The notes under the pieces: generated by a model
Seen by the model: only the letters and a program-made list of their open reading frames with translations
Told to the model about the DNA's origin: nothing
Database searches by the model: none
DNA from: Henriciella sp.
GTDB taxonomy: Bacteria; Pseudomonadota; Alphaproteobacteria; Caulobacterales; Hyphomonadaceae
Direction: 5' to 3'
NCBI RefSeq assembly: GCF_029936995.1
Contig: NZ_JAPYRE010000003.1
Location: forward strand, 1 to 64,000
DNA length: 64,000 nt
In this document: in pieces, positions 18,477-25,026 of the stretch
How positions within the stretch are numbered: the stretch's first letter is position 1
Layout: each line of letters opens with the position of its first letter
Program-made: the position numbers and the translations under genes

Positions 18477-18689
18477 CTATTTAGGTCGCTTTAATAAGAC
18501 ATCCGGGTCAATTTCTAGGGCTTCGGCCATCTTGCCGAGCGTATCTATGGTTGCACTATAAACTCGACGCTCAAGCAGGCTGACATAGGTCCGATCAATA
18601 TCGGCGCGATGTGCGAGCTCCTCTTGGGACATGCCTCGCGATCGTCGATATTTCTTGAGATTATAAGCTAGAATCTCTCGGACGTGCAT
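18477..18689 (-). CDS. XRE/Cro-family regulator, distal copy
   Basis: This 70-aa single-domain helix-turn-helix protein contains MSQEELAHRADIDRTYVSLLERRVYSATIDTLGKMAEALEID. It is a close paralogue of the gene at 18723-18968 (same RTYVSLLER recognition region) and resembles controller (C) proteins of restriction-modification systems, although no such system is visible. Its start lies 24 bp from a paired GAGTATAC operator (18713-18737), so autoregulation or cross-regulation is likely. It is AT-richer than the surrounding host genes. Confidence 0.85.
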   Translation of the reverse strand: MHVREILAYNLKKYRRSRGMSQEELAHRADIDRTYVSLLERRVYSATIDTLGKMAEALEIDPDVLLKRPK

Positions 18690-18712
18690 GTTCCAGAGTG
18701 GATGTACACGAT

Positions 18713-18737
18713 GAGTATATGGCTACGGAGTATACTC
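18713..18737. promoter_or_regulatory. Paired palindromic operator, copy 2
   Basis: Half-sites GAGTATAT (18713-18720) and the perfect palindrome GAGTATACTC (18728-18737) start 15 bp apart and are joined by a GGCTACG linker. The same arrangement occurs at 18980-19004. The site overlaps the stop codon of the upstream XRE gene: the palindrome encodes its last residues EYTP. It lies directly before the downstream XRE gene. Confidence 0.75.
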
Positions 18738-18968
18738 TTCGTTTGCTTTCGAAGTCCGCAATAGTTCTAGCGGGGGCACTTCAAGTGCTCTGGCGAGTCT
18801 TTCGATCATGTCGAGCGATGCGCTGTATTCGCTTCGCTCTAGAAGGCTAACATACGTTCGGTCGATCTCCGCCAAGTCTGCAAGCTCTTCCTGCGAGAGA
18901 TTTCTCCCTCGTCTGTTGCTCTTCAAGTTGAGCGCGAAGATCTCCCGGAGCCTCATTAGTGGGAGCAA
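18723..18968 (-). CDS. XRE/Cro-family regulator, proximal copy
   Basis: This 81-aa helix-turn-helix protein reads LREIFALNLKSNRRGRNLSQEELADLAEIDRTYVSLLERSEYSASLDMIERLARALEVPPLELL. It is paralogous to the adjacent 70-aa gene, 33 bp downstream on the same strand. M5 is an alternative start. Its promoter region carries the operator at 18980-19004, 12 bp upstream, typical of a self-repressing dimer. Divergent fecI begins 88 bp away at 19057, so this regulator could also affect the lasso sigma factor; that is inference. Confidence 0.85.
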   Translation of the reverse strand: MLPLMRLREIFALNLKSNRRGRNLSQEELADLAEIDRTYVSLLERSEYSASLDMIERLARALEVPPLELLRTSKANEEYTP

Positions 18969-18979
18969 ATCGTCTTGCA

Positions 18980-19004
18980 GAGTATACAGCCACGGAGTAT
19001 ACTC
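18980..19004. promoter_or_regulatory. Paired palindromic operator, copy 1
   Basis: GAGTATAC (18980-18987) and the perfect palindrome GAGTATACTC (18995-19004) are spaced 15 bp start to start with linker AGCCACG. They match the second copy at 18713-18737 apart from two or three bases. The position in front of the proximal XRE gene and between it and fecI suggests an autoregulatory operator. Confidence 0.75.
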
Positions 19005-19056
19005 TGAATATGTTGTTTCTTTTCGTTTGTAGTCCTTAGGTTGTGATGAGGGTCAT

Positions 19057-19659
19057 ATGGTCCCGAAAACATTCATTGGGGCCGTAGGGACCGAGCTGAA
19101 CCAATCTAGTGGCAACCGCTCTACAGAGAGCTCTTGTCTTCGGCGGACTTTTAGCGAAGCCTATGCCCAGCTGGTTAGGCTCGCGCATGTCCGGATCGGG
19201 AACAGGGCAGATGCCGAGGATCTGGTGCAGGAGGCGTTTGTGGCAGTGGGGCGGGCCTATGGGGACCGGTCTGGCGAGGAGTTGCGGCGTCTGTTGTTCA
19301 CGACGCTGCGCAATCTGACGGTCAACTATCTGAAATCGGGTCATGTGCGGGCGCATCGCGGGGCGGTGGATGTCATGGAGGAGGGGTCTGCTGTGGCCTG
19401 CGGGCGGACCGTCACGCCGGAGAGACAGCTCATGGACTCGCAACTTCTGGGCATTGCCGAGGCGGCCATTGCCGCCATGCCGGCGCGGCGCCGCGAGGCG
19501 CTGCGGCTGCACCGCTATGACGGGCTCACCTATGACGAGATCGCCAGGCGCTTGTCTGTTTCGCCAAGAACGGTCAAGAGAGAGGTGGCCGACGCCGTGG
19601 CGGAAATTGCCGGGCGTCTCGCACAGGCAGAAGGCCGGGACCCGAGCCCGGCAGGGTGA
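19057..19659 (+). CDS. ECF sigma factor, FecI-like
   Basis: This 200-aa sigma-70 family protein has region 2 (AYAQLVRLAHVRIGNRADAEDLVQEAFVAVGRAY, LRRLLFTTLRNLTVNYLKS) and region 4 (IAAMPARRREALRLHRYDGLTYDEIARRLSVSPRTVKREVADAV). There is no sigma-1.1 or region 3, as in FecI-type factors. ATG 19057 has a GAGGG ribosome site. It is followed after 7 bp by fecR and, beyond an insertion, by an STN-type TonB receptor: the standard cell-surface signalling trio. Here the trio belongs to the lasso locus, so the inducer is probably the imported peptide. Confidence 0.9.
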   Translation: MVPKTFIGAVGTELNQSSGNRSTESSCLRRTFSEAYAQLVRLAHVRIGNRADAEDLVQEAFVAVGRAYGDRSGEELRRLLFTTLRNLTVNYLKSGHVRAHRGAVDVMEEGSAVACGRTVTPERQLMDSQLLGIAEAAIAAMPARRREALRLHRYDGLTYDEIARRLSVSPRTVKREVADAVAEIAGRLAQAEGRDPSPAG

Positions 19660-19666
19660 GTACAGT

Positions 19667-20617
19667 ATGGCAGCGTGGCACGACGATCATCCTGAACGGC
19701 TCAGGACGGCTTCCGAATGGTATGCCGAACTGCAGGAGCCGGATCTCGATCATGAGACATGGGAGGCCTTTGCCGCCTGGGAGAGCGACCCGGCGAATGC
19801 CGCGGCCTTCCGCGAGATAGAACGCTCGCTCGTTGTTCTGGACCGGACCGGGTTCGGGCGCCCGGACAGCGGTGGTTCTCATGATGGGCGGGGGCGCCGG
19901 TTCGGGGTCTGGGGTGCGGGGCTTGCCGCTGTTCTGGTGCTGGGACTTGTGGTTGTCGCCTTGTGGCCGGCAGGGCAGGAGCCTGTCGTGCCTGAGGTGT
20001 ATGTCTCGCAGCTTGGCGAGGTCCGGGAGGTGTCGCTGGCGGATGGGTCTTCGGTGACGCTCAATACCGACACGCAGATCGAGGTTGTGTTTTCCGATAC
20101 GGCAAGGGATGTCGGGTTGGTGCATGGTGAAGCGCTGTTCGACGTGGCCGCGGGCCAGCGTCCGTTCCGGGTCGATACATCGGGACGCGTGACCGAGGCG
20201 TTGGGGACGGTGTTCAGCGTGAGGGCTGGGGACACGGTGGCCGTGACGCTGGTTGAGGGATCGGTGCGGGTCGGGGGTGAGGCGAGCGGGCAGGGCAGGG
20301 TGCTGGAGCCCGGCCAACAATTGCTGGTGCACGAGGATGGCCGCCAGGAGGTCCGTGCCGTCGATCCCGCGGCCGTGACGCGCTGGCAGGCGGGCCTGGT
20401 CGAGTTTGACAATGTCACCCTGGAAGAAGCGGTTGCCGAGATGAACCGCTATTCCTCGGTCACTATCCGGATCGCCGATGCGGCGCTCGCCGCCGAGCGG
20501 GTCAGTGGGACATTCCCGGCCGGAAAGCAAGTGGAGTTTGTCGAGAGCCTGAAGCTGTTCCTGCCGGTGGAGGCGGAGGTTTCCAAGGAAGAGATTGTGC
20601 TGGAAGCGGTCGGATGA
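19667..20617 (+). CDS. FecR-like anti-sigma/transducer
   Basis: The real start is ATG 19667 (316 aa); the frame is open further upstream but overlaps the sigma gene. The N-terminal cytoplasmic part has the FecR signature (RTASEWYAELQEPDLDHETWEAFAAWESDPANAAAFREIE). One membrane helix follows at ~88-106 (GAGLAAVLVLGLVVVALW), then the periplasmic FecR domain (SQLGEVREVSLADGSSVTLNTDTQIEV..., ALGTVFSVRAG). The C-terminal ~80 residues (VEFDNVTLEEAVAEMNRYSSVTIRIAD) resemble an STN-like fold that contacts the receptor. It relays receptor occupancy to the sigma factor. Confidence 0.9.
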   Translation: MAAWHDDHPERLRTASEWYAELQEPDLDHETWEAFAAWESDPANAAAFREIERSLVVLDRTGFGRPDSGGSHDGRGRRFGVWGAGLAAVLVLGLVVVALWPAGQEPVVPEVYVSQLGEVREVSLADGSSVTLNTDTQIEVVFSDTARDVGLVHGEALFDVAAGQRPFRVDTSGRVTEALGTVFSVRAGDTVAVTLVEGSVRVGGEASGQGRVLEPGQQLLVHEDGRQEVRAVDPAAVTRWQAGLVEFDNVTLEEAVAEMNRYSSVTIRIADAALAAERVSGTFPAGKQVEFVESLKLFLPVEAEVSKEEIVLEAVG

Positions 20618-20629
20618 GCAGTTCTGATT

Positions 20630-21253
20630 TCAATCTATGCGCCGAACAGCATCGCTAGTGTCCGCATAGGTTAGATTACCGGATCGCGGATTTATGCAAC
20701 GTTCAATGTCCTGCGCGAAGTTGCACGTGCGAAAGACCGCGAACAATTTGATATCGCAGTCGGGTAATTCATGGCGTATGCGTCGCGCAGCACCTATGGC
20801 TGTACTTCCTTTTGTGACGACATCATCGACAAGTGTGATTCTCCGGGGCGTCGTTAGGTCAATTTCAGCCTTGATCGATTCGAAATGCCGCTGAGGTGTC
20901 GGCCGTTCTCCTGCTGCAGCGAAGGCAGACTTCGGTACACCTGTGTTCCGAATTAAGAGTGGAAGCACTCCGGCGCCGATACCTTCATGCGCGAGGGCTT
21001 CGCAGATCAGCCTTGGTCCCCAGAAGTTTTCAGGCGTAGTTTTCCCACTTCCAGGTATCGGAACAAGTGTTCTGTCAGCGGCCAGAAAATCACGTATCGG
21101 TTCAGCTCTTTCGCTCGATAAAGCCTTGGCTAGAGACGTTAACGCACGTTCATTGCCAGCCTTGATACCGTCACAGAGTTTCCTGGATTTTAGGGATTCC
21201 GGGCCTTGGCCCCTGGATGAGTAATCGGCGAAAGTCGCAAAATTGAGCCTCAA
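20630..21253 (-). CDS. ComF-like phosphoribosyltransferase
   Basis: This 207-aa protein carries a PRTase motif ITLVDDVVTKGSTAIGAARRI with the paired acidic residues and PRPP loop, plus TLVPIPGSGKT and LLIRNTGVPKSAFA typical of the ComF/amidophosphoribosyltransferase class. TTG 21253 overlaps the stop of the DprA-like gene by 4 bp (TTGA), so the two are coupled. It lies antisense between fecR and the TonB receptor and is more AT-rich than both. ComF-family proteins act in DNA uptake in some bacteria. Here a role in nucleotide metabolism or conflict is equally possible. Confidence 0.8.
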   Translation of the reverse strand: MRLNFATFADYSSRGQGPESLKSRKLCDGIKAGNERALTSLAKALSSERAEPIRDFLAADRTLVPIPGSGKTTPENFWGPRLICEALAHEGIGAGVLPLLIRNTGVPKSAFAAAGERPTPQRHFESIKAEIDLTTPRRITLVDDVVTKGSTAIGAARRIRHELPDCDIKLFAVFRTCNFAQDIERCINPRSGNLTYADTSDAVRRID

Positions 21254-21933
21254 AATGCTAACTCTTCCTCCGATGTCAGGGATGGCAGATTTTCAAGCGA
21301 TTGGTCGAGATTTTCTCTTCTTATGACCTGCGCTCCGTACTCGATCATTTCTTTAGGCCATGTCAGGTCCGGGTTCTTGGCAACATTATCCAGAATGAAA
21401 ACCAGGCGCCCCAACCGTATAGCTTCCCAACCTTGATGTTTGGTTCCGCTTTTTTCGCTTGCCTCAACGATTACAGTAGCATCGGAAATCAGTGCCATTG
21501 TTCGGTTTCGCTGCGGAAAGTTGTGCGGGCGGAATGGGTAGCCTTCTGGGAATTGTGAGACTGCAAGGTGGTCTGACGCAATTCTGTCCAGCAACCCGGC
21601 GTTCGTCTTTGGGTACGCTTGATTGATCGGGGTTCCAAGCACAGCGATTGTTCTGCCCCCGGATTCAATTGCTGTCTCGTGAGCGATGGTATCGATTCCT
21701 GCCGCTAGTCCAGACACGACTGTGATGCCTCTGTCCACCAACGCTTTCGAGAATGCGCGGGCGCGAGACGCCCCCTCTTTGGACATATTGCGAGAGCCCA
21801 CCACCGATACCCGCAATCCATCCTTGAGCAGATTGCGATCCCCTCGCGCCCACAACTCAGGCGGTGCGTTCTTTCTCTCCCAGTTGTTGAGGGGTTTTAG
21901 CAGTTCTGAGGTTTTGACAGGCGTCATGTCCAT
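21250..21933 (-). CDS. DprA/Smf-like (SLOG) protein
   Basis: I use ATG 21933 (227 aa), with GGAG ~8 bases upstream; the frame opens at TTG 21948. The Rossmann-like DprA core is clear: LRVSVVGSRNMSKEGASRARAFSKALVDRGITVVSGLAAGIDTIAHETAIESGGRTIAVLGTPINQAYPKTNAGLLDRIA, then FRPHNFPQRNRTMALISDATVIVEASEKSGTKHQGWEAIRLGR. The usual N-terminal SAM-like and C-terminal winged-helix domains of true DprA are missing. DprA loads RecA on incoming single strands, while shorter SLOG relatives bind nucleotides. Its fixed partner is the PRTase downstream. Confidence 0.85.
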   Translation of the reverse strand: MDMTPVKTSELLKPLNNWERKNAPPELWARGDRNLLKDGLRVSVVGSRNMSKEGASRARAFSKALVDRGITVVSGLAAGIDTIAHETAIESGGRTIAVLGTPINQAYPKTNAGLLDRIASDHLAVSQFPEGYPFRPHNFPQRNRTMALISDATVIVEASEKSGTKHQGWEAIRLGRLVFILDNVAKNPDLTWPKEMIEYGAQVIRRENLDQSLENLPSLTSEEELAF

Positions 21934-22260
21934 AGTGCTGCTCTCCAACGACGAATCATAACTATGCCTGAATCTCTATCGATTGGGAAGGACGTTCATT
22001 TTATGTTCTTTTGCGTGATCAACGGTACAATCTCAGTCGTTGCCATGCGTCAAAAGCAACACCCACCGAAATATTGCCTTGGTTCGTTGCCTCGCTGGAT
22101 CTGTGAGCGGCAGCACAAAAGTCGGACCTAACTTCGTAGCAAATCGATTGTCCGCTCTGCGCACATGGTAGGGATTTGGCCCGATGGTGGAGCAGTCTTG
22201 TTGACCCTCTGAGCCGGGCCTCTGGAGCCCGGCCGGTTCAATCAGGATCCGGAGGGGATT
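21934..22260. other. Leader region of the TonB receptor gene
   Basis: These 327 bases separate the inserted DprA-PRTase pair from the receptor. No gene was found. A GC-rich hairpin (stem GCCGGGC 22213-22219 with GCCCGGC 22227-22233) lies 27 bases before the receptor ATG, and CCGGAGGGG (22249-22257) is its ribosome site. Because the insertion interrupts the fecIR-receptor operon, this leader probably carries its own promoter, but I see no clear -35/-10. Confidence 0.5.
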
Positions 22261-25008
22261 ATGGGCAAGACGATGGGATTGCGTCAGCGGCTGCTGGCGG
22301 CGGTGGTGATGTCTGTTGCGGGGGGCGGCGAGGTCTTGGCGCAGGCGGAGGTGCAGGAGCTGAGGCTTGAGGCGGCGCCCCTGGGCGAGGCGCTCAGGGC
22401 TTTCAGTGCACAGACCGGCCAGCCGGTGCTGTTTTCCGGAAGCCTTGTCGCCGGGCACATGGCGCCGGCTGTGCAGGGCACCATGTCCGGCGATGCTGCG
22501 CTTGAGCGCTTGCTGGCGGGCACCGGGCTCGAGGCGGTCGAGGGACCGGGCGATGCGCTGGTGATCCGGGCTGTTCCTGCTGTGCCGGTTGAGGCTCACC
22601 AGGATGAGGCTCCTGTCAGGACACCGGTGCCCCGGAGGCCCGGCGTGGCCCGGGATGAACCGGCAGTGCGGGAAGAAAGCGACCTGCGCATCGATACGGT
22701 CAAGGTGACCGGGACGAGCCTGCGCGGTTTTGCGCCCGAAAGCTCGCCGCTCCTGATGTTCGATCGCGACGACCTGCTGCGCTCGGGCGCGACATCGACC
22801 GAGCAGTTCATCCGGCAGCTGCCGCAGAACTTCAAGGGCGGGTCGACCGAATTTGCCTCAGGCGGGCTGCCGAATGACAAGAACTCCGCGCAGAACTACA
22901 CGTTCGGGACAGGGGCCAATCTGCGCGGGCTCGGCTCACGGGGCACGCTGGTCCTGCTGAACGGCAACCGGCTCGCGCCGACATCGGCGATCGGCGATTT
23001 TGTCGACCTGTCGCTCATCCCGCTCTCGGCCCTCGACCGGGTGGATGTCCTGACAGACGGGGCGTCGGCCATCTATGGCGGCGATGCGGTCGCCGGCGTG
23101 ATCAATTTTGTCCTCCGGGATGACTATGAAGGCAGCGAAACCTCGCTGCGCTACGGCTCTGTCACCGATGGCGACATGGAGGAAATCCGTGCCAGCCAGA
23201 CCTTCGGGACGGCGTGGAACAGTGGCAATGTGATCGCCACCTATGAATACTATCTGCGTGACGAGCTGACGCTGGCCGAACGCCCGGGTCTCGCCGCACC
23301 GCCGCTCCAGACGGGCGATCCGATTGCGCAGCGCGAGGCCTTTGACCTGCTGCCGGAACAGGAGCGCAATAGTGGTGTCGTCTCGCTGAGGCAGGAGCTG
23401 GGGCCGCAGCTCAGCCTGTCTGGGACCGGTCTCTATTCCAGGCGGGAGGTCTCGCGCAGCACGGTATTTGCCGGGGCGGCCGGGATTGTCACGCGTTCGG
23501 ATACAAGCTCGGAGAGCGTCGCCCTCAGCGCGGGGGCGGATTACGATCTGTCTGCCAGCTGGCGGATTTCCTCGGACATCACCTATAACCGGATCCGCAA
23601 CAATGAGATCCTCAACCGGTTTGATGGACGCGGTGCACCCCCGACCGTGTCCGACTTCAGTTCCGACCTGCTGTCATTCGACCTTCAGCTCGACGGCGAT
23701 GTGATCGACCTGCCGGGCGGGACGGTCAAGGCTGCGATCGGGACGCAGCTGCGCGAGGAGACGTTCGATTTCGAGACGCGTGGCTTTGGTACGATCCGGG
23801 ATGGCCGCCGCGATGTCACGGCGGTTTATGGTGAGGTGCTGATCCCCCTGGTCGGTCCGGGAAATGCCATGACCGGGATCGAGCGGCTCGATATCAACCT
23901 GTCGGGCCGGTGGGATGACTATTCCGATTTCGGGAGTTCGGCCAATCCAAAGATCGGGCTTCTCTGGGCGCCGGCCGACGGCCTGAACCTGCGCAGCTCC
24001 TACAGCGAATCCTTTGCACCGCCCACGGTCGGCCAGTCCGGTGCGCTCGACCGGATCGCGGCTGTCCTGTCCTATGATTTCATCCGGGGCGTGTATGGCA
24101 TCGACCTGCCGGATCCGTCGCTTGACGGTGTCAATCTCATCCAGGTCAATGGCACCGCAGACGATCTTGACCCGGAAACGTCGCGCACCTTTACGGCAGG
24201 TTTCGATTACGAGGCCCGGGCGGGCCGTCAGGACTGGTCGTTGAGCAGTTCCTATTATGACATCGATTTCGAGAACCGGCTCGGGACGACCCCTGTGCCG
24301 GGCAATCTGAATCTCAATTTCGCGCCCGGGCTGGCCTTTGACAATCCGGACCTGTTCCCCCCGGGGACGATCACCTTTTTTCCCAGTGAGGCGGAGATCG
24401 ATGCCCTCCTGGCGTCGCTGAGCCGCCCGATCATCATCACGGGCGGAGCAACAGCGCTTGAGAATATCGGATTCATCAACCGGGTGAGCCAGACCCGGAA
24501 CCTCGCCTCGACACGCACGCGCGGGCTCGATCTCCGGCTCACCTATCGTGCCGACACGGACGAAGGGCTGATCTCGGCCGGGCTGAACGCAAACTATATT
24601 ATCGACTTTGTGCAGCAGGCCGCACAGACGACACCCGAGGTCGAGGCGCTGAACACGCTCTACAGTCCGGTCGACCTGCAGGCGCGTGCCAGCCTCGGTT
24701 TTGCAAGGGGCGGCTTCACCGGGAATTTCTTCGTCAACTACACGGCCGGTTACCGGACCGACAATTCGCCCTCGGCCCGGCGGATCGGCTCCTGGACAAC
24801 CGCCGACCTGTCACTGGCCTATGAATTTGATGTGGATGCGCCCGGCCTGCTGTCCGGGACGGTCTTCGATCTCAGCCTCTCCAACCTGTTCGACGAGGCG
24901 CCGCCCAATGCGCCCACGGCGAGCCGGTTCGGGATCACCAGCTACGACCCGGCCAATGCCTCGCCCATCGGGCGGTTCGTGGCCGTCGGCCTGCGCAAGT
25001 CATTCTGA
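22261..25008 (+). CDS. TonB-dependent receptor with STN signalling domain
   Basis: This 915-aa outer-membrane protein has a signal peptide (to ~28) and an STN domain at ~32-100 (LRLEAAPLGEALRAFSAQTGQPVLFSGSLVAGHMAPAVQGTMSGDAALERLLAGTGL). A linker follows, then the plug (~155-285, with GLGSRGTLVLLNGNRLAP and DGASAIYGGDAVAGVINFVLRDDYEG) and a beta-barrel ending in Phe (FVAVGLRKSF). The STN domain signals through FecR to the ECF sigma factor. It is followed after 18 bp by the lasso isopeptidase, as in astexin-type clusters where the receptor is thought to import the lasso peptide. Substrate assignment is inferred from this linkage. Confidence 0.9.
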   Translation: MGKTMGLRQRLLAAVVMSVAGGGEVLAQAEVQELRLEAAPLGEALRAFSAQTGQPVLFSGSLVAGHMAPAVQGTMSGDAALERLLAGTGLEAVEGPGDALVIRAVPAVPVEAHQDEAPVRTPVPRRPGVARDEPAVREESDLRIDTVKVTGTSLRGFAPESSPLLMFDRDDLLRSGATSTEQFIRQLPQNFKGGSTEFASGGLPNDKNSAQNYTFGTGANLRGLGSRGTLVLLNGNRLAPTSAIGDFVDLSLIPLSALDRVDVLTDGASAIYGGDAVAGVINFVLRDDYEGSETSLRYGSVTDGDMEEIRASQTFGTAWNSGNVIATYEYYLRDELTLAERPGLAAPPLQTGDPIAQREAFDLLPEQERNSGVVSLRQELGPQLSLSGTGLYSRREVSRSTVFAGAAGIVTRSDTSSESVALSAGADYDLSASWRISSDITYNRIRNNEILNRFDGRGAPPTVSDFSSDLLSFDLQLDGDVIDLPGGTVKAAIGTQLREETFDFETRGFGTIRDGRRDVTAVYGEVLIPLVGPGNAMTGIERLDINLSGRWDDYSDFGSSANPKIGLLWAPADGLNLRSSYSESFAPPTVGQSGALDRIAAVLSYDFIRGVYGIDLPDPSLDGVNLIQVNGTADDLDPETSRTFTAGFDYEARAGRQDWSLSSSYYDIDFENRLGTTPVPGNLNLNFAPGLAFDNPDLFPPGTITFFPSEAEIDALLASLSRPIIITGGATALENIGFINRVSQTRNLASTRTRGLDLRLTYRADTDEGLISAGLNANYIIDFVQQAAQTTPEVEALNTLYSPVDLQARASLGFARGGFTGNFFVNYTAGYRTDNSPSARRIGSWTTADLSLAYEFDVDAPGLLSGTVFDLSLSNLFDEAPPNAPTASRFGITSYDPANASPIGRFVAVGLRKSF

Positions 25009-25026
25009 CGGGACAGACGGGACATC

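Noticed and set aside
18477-19004. A restriction-modification system controlled by the C-protein-like regulators
   Set aside because: No methyltransferase or restriction gene was seen on either side; the degraded nuclease-like domain of the giant TPR protein is not a substitute.
19343-19666. Upstream extension of the fecR reading frame
   Set aside because: Would overlap most of the sigma-factor gene; the FecR N-terminal signature begins right after ATG 19667.
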